In this document: piece by piece, positions 51,801 through 58,850 of the stretch
Layout: the number at the start of each line of letters is the position of its first letter
Position numbering within the stretch: position 1 is the stretch's first letter
NCBI GenBank assembly: GCA_001804805.1
Contig: MHBH01000086.1
Span: 1 to 58,850, forward strand
Length of the DNA stretch: 58,850 nt
Direction: 5' to 3'
From: Lentisphaerae bacterium GWF2_49_21
Lineage (GTDB): Bacteria; Verrucomicrobiota; Lentisphaeria; Victivallales; GWF2-50-93
Notes under the pieces: generated by a model
Database searches by the model: none
Told to the model about the DNA's origin: nothing
Seen by the model: only the letters and a program-made list of their open reading frames with translations
Position numbers and translations under genes: made by a program

Positions 51801-52629
51801 CGCCGCCTGTAGGCTTCCCGATCGCCAGTACAGGTTTGTCTGCGCTTATCGCAATGCTGTCCACGTATCTCGCATCGCCCCATGTGTCAGGATAAAGCCT
51901 GGCCTCAGTGGGAAGATCCTCGATGGTCAGGCCCGGTCCTTCTTTTGTAAAGAGCCAGATGGCGCCTGCATTCTGCATTCCACCCGGATCCGAGAAGACT
52001 ACCTGTGCGTCAAAGTTGAATTTTTCGGGGCGGTGCTTCCATATACCGAGGGTATTCCTCCAGGGAAGACATATTTCCATGCAATACCCTTTGCCGTCGT
52101 ATTTCCTGAATGAGACCTGCGCGCCTTCCGCAGGGGCAACGTAGTCAAACCGGGCTTCGCCCACAGGGGATTTGAAGGTGTACGGTTTTTTATTTCCGGA
52201 TTTCGGACGGTACACATAGACTTCATTCTTCTCGTTGCGGAGGCAGGCGGCCACCCGCTGTTCATCACCATCCTGCGTCTTGAAATAAAATGCGACAGTA
52301 TCGCCGCCTTTGAACATCTCCTCCGGAGCGGTGGCTGCGTTTTTCAGGGGACTTGGATCTTCAACCTCCACAAATGCGTAGAAATTATTATAGTCTGCGG
52401 CGAAGCGCATCTGGGCTTTGCCATCCTTCGATGACAGGAGCGCTGTCGCCGGGACCTGCCAGTCCTTCGAGTCTCCGTCAATGACAAGATGACCTTTGAG
52501 GTTGAATATCTGGGCATCCTTCTGTGAAGGAACTGATGCCCCTTTTTTTTCCTGTCCGGGCACGGTTGCCTGGAGGCAGAGGCAAAGCAGCACGGGCAGG
52601 AGATGTTTGAAGCGCAGCAATGTGATCAT
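48889..52629 (-). CDS. Giant secreted CBM9-like/beta-propeller protein
   Basis: This is a 1246-residue exported protein. A signal peptide (residues 1-25) leads to a CBM9/DOMON-like domain (about 42-240: LVIDGDSKDWQVP, FYAFVEVEDPSP, GDTVAFYFKT). A FlgD-like Ig domain follows (about 275-345: ILRELVMATEFTAGRHVIHWDG). Next is a PQQ/NHL-type beta-propeller (about 375-1030), interrupted by an EF-hand-like loop, ADQNGDGLIQDEE, near 790. A second CBM9-like domain closes it (about 1040-1230). No catalytic residue is evident. It is a paralogue of the next gene and probably binds polysaccharide at the cell surface. Confidence 0.85.
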   Translation of the reverse strand: MITLLRFKHLLPVLLCLCLQATVPGQEKKGASVPSQKDAQIFNLKGHLVIDGDSKDWQVPATALLSSKDGKAQMRFAADYNNFYAFVEVEDPSPLKNAATAPEEMFKGGDTVAFYFKTQDGDEQRVAACLRNEKNEVYVYRPKSGNKKPYTFKSPVGEARFDYVAPAEGAQVSFRKYDGKGYCMEICLPWRNTLGIWKHRPEKFNFDAQVVFSDPGGMQNAGAIWLFTKEGPGLTIEDLPTEARLYPDTWGDARYVDSIAISADKPVLAIGKPTGGADIEVELPRPGRLSLNITDNNGWILRELVMATEFTAGRHVIHWDGRDRYGEPLPAGSYQWKALLFDCMKADFMGSVGSSGRPPYRTPDGLGAIGGQHGPQKSVASDAGGIYMANACEEGQPSIRKINPQTGVALWKRSAGGFKTARHIAAGDGMACIINTDATKSSLVRIDPDTGKDVPMGTAKGASARAALELPADGNAVDGLAIVGGKAYFSVPAENRIGAVDLSSGAVENDIGCKSPAPQGLSRLNGATLLICSGKQVIGWEIAKKTGRVIIDNLEAPKAVCADAKGFLYVSDLGSSQQIRKFSSDGKLITSFGIAGGRGANSIPYNPLSFVNITSMTVGIDGNIWLAEMTSPPKRFIKITPEGKWLEDFYGPVAYNTFGPDLDDVSRVFYNCGGNAKFIETKLDYDLYRKNPLAPAAAWKIVSIQDLGLGADGATRNPTMTDLADNGYGHVIAFKAANGNKYLFRMSKGNRASNPLGAGLWIWKSDRWIPSAFISRNSGKNSKTPQNDFSWADQNGDGLIQDEEKYIDPDTEETAWIDRDLTLHGLTGKWASANTSGCGAPKYQKSSFTPYVKEGESNYWGKGGSYNFVSYEKDGSVYYICNIGPHRHMSFWDRATENRLVKIKDGKAQWIAGSHSTIPGLCDFTTVSGIAGIVDGIVLAHNIEPANYVGYTEDGFVLGDVLLDENGVHPKVGGNVINIENFTGLFIRDPKTEKKILFAVSSGDDRIIEISGPGKTTRLNGNIKLGTASQFGEKQPITIPYSNWYGNVTRGIGIDGEYTEWNPNVPGVSIIEKGEVIGDVSMRRDAGILNVFATVSDSMPFEEGDGVEITLSKTNDLSKAVTLLLSSTAKDSKGKRIGTAKLSRNGAPVESRQIKVGVSERWINLGYRIEAAITLELLPEFTVQAEQKFRSEIKNEKTGKEEIKTGVEKVADLASPLYGNVRIIRMKDGKATSTPYAPQPSPITLP

Positions 52630-52650
52630 ATGTCAAAAACCTTTCACTTG

Positions 52651-52690
52651 GTACGGATCAAGTAAACTATTTCGTTTACTTGTTCCTGCC
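52651..52690. repeat. Second GTAAAC-GTTTAC palindrome
   Basis: GTACGGATCAAGTAAAC, a TATTTC loop, then GTTTACTTG. It is the inverted-orientation counterpart of the element at 8430-8469 and lies between the two giant genes. Confidence 0.6.
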
Positions 52691-52702
52691 GGATATGCGG
52701 TC

Positions 52703-55700
52703 TTAGAAATTGAACACGCCCCAGTTGGCGGGTTCCATCTTCAGCTCGAACACTTCGTCCGCGACAAGTCCGGTCTTCTGGTTGTTCCAGTAACTGCGCA
52801 GAACCGTGTCCTGCCCGGCGCTGTCGCCATGTGTGACACCAATATCCCCTTGAAGCTTGAGACCGTTCCTGGGATTCAGTCCAAGGCTCTTGAGGGGAAT
52901 TGCGGCCTCGAGGATGTATTGCTTTTTCTTGGCGTCTGCCTTCACTTCGATCTTTGCGTCTTCGAGCACCTTGACACTCTGCATCTCATATCCCTCGCGG
53001 ATCACGCCAGAGAAAAATTTGCGCGGCTGCTTGTCTTCTGCAATCCTGCGGAATACAACTGCCGTTGGCTTGCCCTGGAGGTTGCCGATGGAAAGACGCA
53101 GATCTCCGAGAACCGCCTCATTGCGTTTCGGTTCGGCTTTTGGATCGGTGCCGATCTGGAAGTCGACAGTATCTCCCATTGCATACATCTGGGCCGGATC
53201 ACTGGCTCCGTTCACCCATGGCGTGTCGTCGCCGACCTGCCATCCAAGATAAAGGTTGTTGTCGTCGTAGGAGATGGCGGCCTCGACCTTGGCAGCCTTG
53301 TTTTTTTCAAATTTCAATGTGTCAATGCCGGAAAAATCCTTGCGCAGATCACCAGTGAAGCTGATGGTCTGTTTTTTCACAGTGCATATTCCGGTACCGA
53401 TGCTTGCCTGCAGCAGCTTCTCGCGGAAGTTCTTTGCCAGCGCGATGTCGGTGTCCTTGACTTCAAGTCCGCCGCCCTTGATCTTTTTGACGGTCTCAAG
53501 TCCGACAACTTTTAGATCGATATAGGCTGTCTTCCCCGCCTGGAGATAGAGCTGGCCTTCCTTTGTCACGGCTATCGAGCCGCCGAAATCTTCAGCGCCC
53601 ATTCCGGGAGGACAGTTGTCCATGATGGCGCCGGGTACAGCGCTTTCGGGCCATTTGATTTTCATTGGATCCGCTTCAAACAGCCTGCTCAAGTAGAAAC
53701 CTTCACCGGTCATGATATGCCATTCGCCCTTGTCGGTTCCGATGACAAAGATGTCGCCGATGGGATCTGGAAGTCTGCCGGTTCCGACAATGTCATAGGC
53801 GCCACGGATCATTCCTGTCTGCTGCGGAGGCGCCCTATGTCCTCCGTGGACACCGACATAGTTGTTGGGATAGCTCCATTTGAGTTTTCCGGACTCTATG
53901 TCGTAGCATACGAAATCGCTGTTGTTCTTGCCGTAATGGCCATTATAGACAATAAGTTTGCCATCCTGTGAACCGCAGCTGCGCTGCGAGCCCATGCCGC
54001 CACGGCTACGGATGTCTTCTGGAGCAGGCATAAGTTTTTCCTGGGCCAGATCATATATTGGCGCACCGCATTTTGTCCAGGAGGTCGGCGCAATACGGTA
54101 GACTCCGCCATAGAAAATCATGCTTTGAGTCATCGGCATGTACCAACCGGTGATCCACCCTCCCAACGCAACATTATATTCCTTGATTTCCTCAGGCTGC
54201 TCCTGCTGGTCGTCGTTGGCATCAGACCATATTCGTGCCCCGGTGATATTCCCTACAAGCCATCCCTTTTCATTTTTCTTGTCGCTGAGAGCTTCGAGAC
54301 GGGCGCGCAGCTTGTACGATCCCGGTGCGATGCGTTCATATATCGAGACAGGATTGTATCCGTGGATCCAGCCCTCGGCAACAGCCACGTACTGCCGGCC
54401 TTCAGGACTGAGGCCGATACGGCTGTTCGCCATCTCCTTGCGGTGGAAGACGCCGATGCATGCCGCTTTTCCAGTCTCCTTGTCCAGACGCCATTCACAT
54501 CCGCTCCCGACCATTACCATCGGATCCAGAGAGGATATCGCCCCTCCGGTCGCGCCATAGGGCGTGGGGCCGAAAAACTCATTGATGAAAGCACCGGTCT
54601 GGCTGTCCCAGCAGGAAATCCGTTTGGGCTTGTCATCTTTTTCAGCAACCCAGAGCTTTCCTTTGGAATCGACTTTCAATGCAGTGATGAAACGCATGCC
54701 GCTCGGATCCCAGGGACCCAGAAGAGGACGGCCGCCTTTCTTGCCGATGCTGCGCATAAGCTTTCCGTCCTGTCCGAAAACCTGTACCTGGTTATCGGGG
54801 TCAAGGAGCCCGACATATATTTCACCATCCTTGCCAATTGCAAGACCACGGGCGTTTTCCAGACCTGAAACAACAGATTCAGTTTTTCCATCATCCTTCA
54901 GGCGAAGGACCTGTTTGCCGGCGGAAATTACATATATGGTGCCATCGGACGAGGCTTCAATATCGCCAGGTTCGGCAATGGCGATTGTATTAAGTTCTTT
55001 TCCGGTTTCGGCATCAAGGACACGGATGTTCTGGCCCTGGCTCAGATAGAGTTTTCCTTTTGCAAAATCAAGACCGAGCATGCCTTCGCCGATCGGCAGC
55101 ACCGCCGTATCCTGTCCTTTCCAGGAACTGTAATCCCCTTTTTTCGCATCGATGCGGTATAATGCTTTTTCATGGCCGTCATTGACATATGCAATCCCAT
55201 TTCCCTCGGCTATATGGATTGCGCCTCCGAACCCGCCGTGCTTGTGGCGCCACTTCACTTTTCCATCGAGATCCGTGCAGACCACCGCTTTGCCGGCCTC
55301 GGAACCGTTCCAACCCAGGAACATCTGCTTGCCGTCAGTAGCGACTGAGCTCGGCTTCCCATGATCGCCGCCCCAGTTTCCTCCGGGTGAATCGAATGGA
55401 GTTTTTCCGGAGTTGTCGGCCCAGCCGACCAGGCGCAGGCCAAGTCCGCCATGATAGATGGCCTCCCATGTGTATGCACCCGGCTGGACAACTTCCCCTG
55501 GCTGGAAATGGCTCATGTTGGTCAGGCCGTCCCATAGGATTTCATGCTTGCCGGCGGTCATGAAGTTGGCGGTCAGCAGCTGGCGCGCCACAAGTCCATC
55601 GGAGTTTTTGATGTTCAAAGAAACGAAACCGTCTTCCGGCATATCAAAATTGATCTTTGCAAACCCTTCCATCTTCTTTGCTTCGAAGAGGGTGGCCCAG

Positions 55701-56530
55701 TCGACCGAGGGCCTGCCGTCTTTCATTGCAACGTCGAATTCGCGCCTGTCCGCCATGATCAGCTTCTGCGGCTCCACTTTGCCACTGGCTGTGAAAGTTC
55801 CGAACCCCCAGCAGGTGAACGCCTGGAAGGTGAACACCCGGTCCGGTGTAACGCCCGGACGGAAAATATCCTTCATCGTAATGCGGAAATTGCTGCTGGT
55901 ATTGAAATTGGCTTCCACTGAAAAAACAATCTGTCCATCGGCCTTCGGAGTGATCCCTCCGGCGACAAGTGTCTTCCAGGGCAGGGACAGCTCCTGCACA
56001 TATCCCTTGCCGTCGGCATTCTTTAAAAAGGCCTGCTGCGCCCCTTTGGTCTTCGCATCCTTGAGATCTTCGTGCGTCTTTTTCGGGAACGCCAGGTCAA
56101 TGACATCCTTCCCGTCGCGGTCGCTCCAGGCGGTGACCCAGCAGATTGGCGGAGGATTCTTCTCTTCCGGTTTTGCAATTATGCGCAGCTGGAGGGAATC
56201 CCCTCGCCATGCGTGGTCGCCTGCAACGGATCCGGGATTGCTCATGGGAGTCTCGTCAATCCACCGGGCAAGTACATAAAGATTGTCGGCATCGTACATG
56301 GCATGGATCCACACACCCATCTTGTCCCGCAGGTTCTCCACGTCGGAGCAGACGAAAATGCCGCCGGACAGATCCCAGTCGTCAAACTTCCCGTCGACAA
56401 CGACATTACCGGGCTTTGGGAGGATCCGGATGTTGATGTTCTCCGTCTCGGTTGCGTTGAGAGTCCCGAGGGACACTGATAGGAACGCGAGCACCCCGAT
56501 GAATCTGCTTAATCCGATTCTTCCAATCAT
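52703..56530 (-). CDS. Second giant secreted CBM9-like/beta-propeller protein
   Basis: This 1275-residue paralogue of the preceding protein has the same order: a signal peptide (ending near LGTLNAT), a CBM9-like domain (about 30-245: VVVDGKFDDWDLSG, DNLYVLARWIDETP), a FlgD-like Ig strand set (about 315-375: MTAGKHEILWDG), a PQQ/NHL propeller (about 400-1040) with a DANDDQQEQPEE loop in place of the EF-hand, and a C-terminal CBM9-like domain (about 1095-1270: NLYLGWQVGDDTP). The start is the ATG at 56530, seven bases after AAAGG; ATGs at 56536 and 56545 are alternatives. No enzyme motif. 73 bases separate the two genes. Confidence 0.85.
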   Translation of the reverse strand: MIGRIGLSRFIGVLAFLSVSLGTLNATETENINIRILPKPGNVVVDGKFDDWDLSGGIFVCSDVENLRDKMGVWIHAMYDADNLYVLARWIDETPMSNPGSVAGDHAWRGDSLQLRIIAKPEEKNPPPICWVTAWSDRDGKDVIDLAFPKKTHEDLKDAKTKGAQQAFLKNADGKGYVQELSLPWKTLVAGGITPKADGQIVFSVEANFNTSSNFRITMKDIFRPGVTPDRVFTFQAFTCWGFGTFTASGKVEPQKLIMADRREFDVAMKDGRPSVDWATLFEAKKMEGFAKINFDMPEDGFVSLNIKNSDGLVARQLLTANFMTAGKHEILWDGLTNMSHFQPGEVVQPGAYTWEAIYHGGLGLRLVGWADNSGKTPFDSPGGNWGGDHGKPSSVATDGKQMFLGWNGSEAGKAVVCTDLDGKVKWRHKHGGFGGAIHIAEGNGIAYVNDGHEKALYRIDAKKGDYSSWKGQDTAVLPIGEGMLGLDFAKGKLYLSQGQNIRVLDAETGKELNTIAIAEPGDIEASSDGTIYVISAGKQVLRLKDDGKTESVVSGLENARGLAIGKDGEIYVGLLDPDNQVQVFGQDGKLMRSIGKKGGRPLLGPWDPSGMRFITALKVDSKGKLWVAEKDDKPKRISCWDSQTGAFINEFFGPTPYGATGGAISSLDPMVMVGSGCEWRLDKETGKAACIGVFHRKEMANSRIGLSPEGRQYVAVAEGWIHGYNPVSIYERIAPGSYKLRARLEALSDKKNEKGWLVGNITGARIWSDANDDQQEQPEEIKEYNVALGGWITGWYMPMTQSMIFYGGVYRIAPTSWTKCGAPIYDLAQEKLMPAPEDIRSRGGMGSQRSCGSQDGKLIVYNGHYGKNNSDFVCYDIESGKLKWSYPNNYVGVHGGHRAPPQQTGMIRGAYDIVGTGRLPDPIGDIFVIGTDKGEWHIMTGEGFYLSRLFEADPMKIKWPESAVPGAIMDNCPPGMGAEDFGGSIAVTKEGQLYLQAGKTAYIDLKVVGLETVKKIKGGGLEVKDTDIALAKNFREKLLQASIGTGICTVKKQTISFTGDLRKDFSGIDTLKFEKNKAAKVEAAISYDDNNLYLGWQVGDDTPWVNGASDPAQMYAMGDTVDFQIGTDPKAEPKRNEAVLGDLRLSIGNLQGKPTAVVFRRIAEDKQPRKFFSGVIREGYEMQSVKVLEDAKIEVKADAKKKQYILEAAIPLKSLGLNPRNGLKLQGDIGVTHGDSAGQDTVLRSYWNNQKTGLVADEVFELKMEPANWGVFNF

Positions 56531-56601
56531 AGTCATACCTTTCATATTATATAGAATTTTATATCATTGATTAATCCGCCCCAGCTTGCTGGGACAGTAG
56601 T

Positions 56602-57390
56602 TTATCGCCAGCCGTATAAACTTCCACCGGCATAAGCCCAGTTCAGGTCATCATTGGTCCGCCATAGAACCCTGCCGCTGAGGCAGAGCGAGTTGCTTCC
56701 ATATGGTTTTGCCAGAGGATTGCTCTTGGGGGCGTGGTTCGCCCAGGGATGGATTCCATCTGTCCATCCTTCGGGAAGTGTGCCATTATCAGTTATGATT
56801 ACTATATCGTCAGGACCTCTGGACGTAGTAAATCCACGACCGTCAATATAAACGTCAAAACCGTCAGCCCAGACGTCCGGATTGCCGTCGGGATTGTTGT
56901 CCGGGGTCGTTATGCTGTTTCCGTCTACGTCAAGAGAACTGCCCCAGCCAATATTCCACCACCATGTGCTGGCATAATGAGATTCGCCCCAGCTATAGCC
57001 CAGGGCCACGGGACAGCCCCAGATACCGTCAGGTTTACATGTAATATTTATATAGGTGGGTGATAAACGCTCTCTGACAGTGAAATGGTCCCTCTGCCGC
57101 ATGTCGTTCGCGCCGGGAAGGCGGGAATTGAAGTCGCTGGAATACATGTTTATCGCCAGCCCGACTTGTCTCATGTTTGATCTTTCGATGGTGAGTTTCG
57201 CCTGAGTCTTGGCGTTCTGCAGGGCTGGGAGGAGCAATGCGGCGAGAATTGCGATGATCGCAATGACCACGAGTAGCTCTATTAGTGTGAAGCGAGCTAC
57301 TCTCGCCGTCGCCCCCCGCAGACGCGGGGCAGCTATGGTGGGCACAGCGACAAGCAATTCAATCAAAGTAAATGATCGCTTCACTTCCAT
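56602..57390 (-). CDS. Pseudopilin-like protein with a doubled prepilin motif
   Basis: This is a 262-residue protein of the type II secretion pseudopilin group common in PVC bacteria. The start is the ATG at 57390, after GGAGG, giving [14 protein letters not shown]; the frame is open to 57471, but the added 27 residues lack support. The N-terminal motif FTLIELLV occurs at residues 7-14 and again at 34-41, where the usual [16 protein letters not shown] helix follows. The large C-terminal domain (about 70-262) has the Trp-rich pattern of the family. The 56546-56601 gap has only an AT-rich stretch. Confidence 0.88.
   Translation of the reverse strand: MEVKRSFTLIELLVAVPTIAAPRLRGATARVARFTLIELLVVIAIIAILAALLLPALQNAKTQAKLTIERSNMRQVGLAINMYSSDFNSRLPGANDMRQRDHFTVRERLSPTYINITCKPDGIWGCPVALGYSWGESHYASTWWWNIGWGSSLDVDGNSITTPDNNPDGNPDVWADGFDVYIDGRGFTTSRGPDDIVIITDNGTLPEGWTDGIHPWANHAPKSNPLAKPYGSNSLCLSGRVLWRTNDDLNWAYAGGSLYGWR
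57268..57372 (-). repeat. In-frame doubling of the prepilin motif with synonymous recoding
   Basis: Copy 1 of FTLIELLV is 57349-57372 and copy 2 is 57268-57291, 81 bases apart. Codon pairs are TTT/TTC, ACT/ACA, TTG/CTA, ATT/ATA, GAA/GAG, TTG/CTA, CTT/CTC and GTC/GTG, so all eight differ while the protein is the same. The 57-base connector encodes [19 protein letters not shown] and forms a GC hairpin at 57311-57330. GAGTAGCTC (57271-57279) and GAGCTACTC (57294-57302) pair across copy 2. Confidence 0.85.
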
Positions 57391-57497
57391 TTTGCCTCCA
57401 CGAACAATATACAAATAAAAAGTAATATAGTATATGGTAAGAATTATACCGTCGCTTGTCCATGCTGTCAAGAGGTGCGATCGCGATTTTTTAAATA

Positions 57498-58604
57498 TTA
57501 TTTCCGGTTCCGGAGCCGGGCGTATTCATCGTCGGTGCAGGCATCGATGAAGTTTGCCCTGGAAATCCTTGCGGATGTTTTCCGGAGTTTCAATATCTCA
57601 ATGCACCTCTGCATGAGGCCATGTATGTCGTAGCCGATGAATTTCACGGGCAGGGGGGGCATGGAGCTCCTCGGGAAATTGCAGTGCGAGACAAGTTCCA
57701 GTTCTCCGGGGATTCTGATGCCTGCGAGTTTCAGTCCTTCGCAGACAGGTCCGATCAGATTGTCATCCCCCACGAGCAGGGCATCGGGCCGCTCCGCCTT
57801 TGGCTGCGACGACATGAGCAGGCGCACAATATTGACTGCGGCCTCCGTCCATTCCAGATGGCATAAATGATGCCACTGCGGCACCAGGATGAGATTCCTC
57901 CTTGAGAATGCAGGCGCCAGTTGTCTTGTAAGAAATCCTTTCTGGCCTTTGGTCGAGATAAAGGCAATCCGCCTGCAGTCCCTGGATTCAAGATAATCCA
58001 GGCTCTTGTCGATAAAGGATCCGGCATTCATGCTGAGCCAGGGAATGTCGACTCTTTCATTGTTTCCGCTCATAATTACCCTCGGGATATCCCCTTCGAG
58101 CACAGCCGGAGTCTTTTCTATCATGAAGACAGGTGAGGAGAAAATTATTCCAGCAAGCCGCTCCTTCCTGATATCATTGATGAGACGCATATAATCTGGA
58201 CGCAATGGATTGCCGTCAATCCAGAAATAAGGAATGATTTTTATCCCGAGTTCATTTTGAATGGATTTTGACACTTCCAGCAGCGTAGCGAAGAACATGT
58301 TCCACCCAAGCTCGGAGCTGGCGGTTGGGAAGACAAGGGCATAATTGGTGAGGTGGGGCGGAGTTTCATTGACGTAGGTGCCCCGGTTCTTGTTCATGTT
58401 CACCCGCAGGAAGCCGTCGGAGATCAATGATGACATGGTCCTGTAGATTGTGACCGTAGTCACATTGAACTTCTTTCCAAGTTCAATGTGGGTTGGAATC
58501 TTGCGTCCCGCAGGCCACTTGCCGCTGATGATCATTTTCCTGACAAATGCGGCGATCTTGTCCTGCTCGACAGGATTCCTCCCGCGCTTTTTCTGCAAAT
58601 CCAT
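57498..58604 (-). CDS. GntR-headed transcriptional regulator with a LacI-type sensor domain
   Basis: This is a 368-residue regulator. The N-terminal GntR winged helix is at about 14-80 ([35 protein letters not shown]). The remainder (about 90-360) is a periplasmic-binding-protein-like sensor as in LacI and XylR ([47 protein letters not shown]). These usually respond to a sugar. Placed upstream of the pseudopilin and giant surface proteins in the same direction, it may control them. Its own leader matches that of the hydrolase at 47402-48475. Start: ATG at 58604 after AGGATG. Confidence 0.9.
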   Translation of the reverse strand: MDLQKKRGRNPVEQDKIAAFVRKMIISGKWPAGRKIPTHIELGKKFNVTTVTIYRTMSSLISDGFLRVNMNKNRGTYVNETPPHLTNYALVFPTASSELGWNMFFATLLEVSKSIQNELGIKIIPYFWIDGNPLRPDYMRLINDIRKERLAGIIFSSPVFMIEKTPAVLEGDIPRVIMSGNNERVDIPWLSMNAGSFIDKSLDYLESRDCRRIAFISTKGQKGFLTRQLAPAFSRRNLILVPQWHHLCHLEWTEAAVNIVRLLMSSQPKAERPDALLVGDDNLIGPVCEGLKLAGIRIPGELELVSHCNFPRSSMPPLPVKFIGYDIHGLMQRCIEILKLRKTSARISRANFIDACTDDEYARLRNRK

Positions 58605-58640
58605 ATCCGCATCCTATTAAAATATTCTGTCCAACGTCCT

Positions 58641-58672
58641 TAAATAAACTTCTGTCGGAGAAATATCAAGGG
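58641..58672 (-). promoter_or_regulatory. Promoter/leader of the regulator gene
   Basis: TTGATA (58664-58669), 17 bases and TATTTA (58641-58646) form a promoter. It is almost the same as 48514-48545, with three changes in 31 bases. Confidence 0.6.
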
Positions 58673-58687
58673 AGGGAAGAATCAATA

Positions 58688-58850
58688 TCAATAAAGCGCA
58701 TAAGGCGTTGTATTTTCACGAATGAGTTTTCTTGTGCGTTTTTTAGATTTCAGATAAATGTTGCCAGTCCCTTTTCCGGGAGTTTTCTCTTCCACGTCCA
58801 ATGCCCTGAGTCGGTTGCTGCCAACTTTTCCTTTCATCTTCAGGATCCAG
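58688..58850 (-). CDS. Possible 3' end of a gene continuing beyond the window
   Basis: A frame open from the window edge to a TGA at 58688 encodes a basic tail (GKGTGNIYLKSKKRTRKLIR, then ENTTPYALY). A second frame in the same stretch is also open until about 58750. No homology is recognised, so this may be chance. Confidence 0.25.
   Translation of the reverse strand, partial: WILKMKGKVGSNRLRALDVEEKTPGKGTGNIYLKSKKRTRKLIRENTTPYALY

Noticed and set aside
57391-57471. Longer N-terminus of the pseudopilin
   Set aside because: The 27 added residues include a hydrophobic run with no ribosome site, whereas GGAGG precedes the ATG at 57390 and yields a standard short leader.

Overview
The window looks like a chromosomal segment of a Lentisphaerota-type bacterium (PVC group), probably uncultured. 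The basis is the gene repertoire: a pseudopilin with an FTLIELLV start and a large C-terminal domain, a GntR-headed regulator with a LacI-type sensor domain, very large secreted CBM9-like/beta-propeller proteins, an FGE-sulfatase-domain protein, a DUF2851 protein and an envelope full of lipoproteins. The assignment is inference from family knowledge, with no marker search behind it. Most of the window is housekeeping or envelope genes with ordinary codon use. I see no prophage, insertion-sequence transposase, CRISPR array, rRNA or tRNA.

Layout. 0-8 kb: two small frameshifted genes, a cupin, gltX, a Gfo/Idh/MocA-aldo/keto reductase fusion and a CsgG-like/FGE-sulfatase protein, mostly on the minus strand. 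8-16 kb: secreted coiled-coil and hydrolase proteins, a Phd/PIN toxin-antitoxin pair and uvrA. 15-21 kb: a GAF-AAA+ sigma-54 activator, then a low-molecular-weight phosphatase, an RpiB-GlyA fusion and serS. 21-27 kb: a five-gene envelope-glycan operon (GT2, a possible small peptide, VTT/DedA protein, WlbA-like dehydrogenase, ArnT-like transferase). 27-31 kb: a Ser/Thr kinase, two bacterial PH proteins and an MtfA peptidase. 31-46 kb: a multi-sensor histidine kinase overlapping a MEMO-family gene, lipoproteins, DUF2851, an HtrA protease, small zinc-ribbon proteins, a nitroreductase, then a lipoprotein/parvulin/LpoB operon. 46-48.5 kb: rph, a gene remnant and a serine hydrolase of foreign codon character. 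48.9-58.6 kb: two giant secreted propeller proteins, the pseudopilin and the regulator, which resemble a substrate-responsive surface glycan locus.

Two things stand out. First, the pseudopilin at 56602-57390 carries the FTLIELLV processing/helix motif twice, 81 bases apart and in frame. All eight codons differ synonymously between the copies, and hairpin-forming DNA lies between and across them. This looks like a recoded insertion at the prepilin signal and not a simple DNA duplication. Second, the intergenic spaces hold several families of REP-like elements (a GTAG or GGAG tetranucleotide followed by a hairpin, often in inverted pairs). Their stems change in sequence while keeping pairing. 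One of them supplies the stop codon of the DUF2851 gene. No matching RAYT transposase is in the window. Also notable are a near-identical promoter/leader shared by the serine hydrolase and the distant regulator, a perfect 16-bp hairpin abutting the uvrA start codon, and an atypical central segment in GltX.
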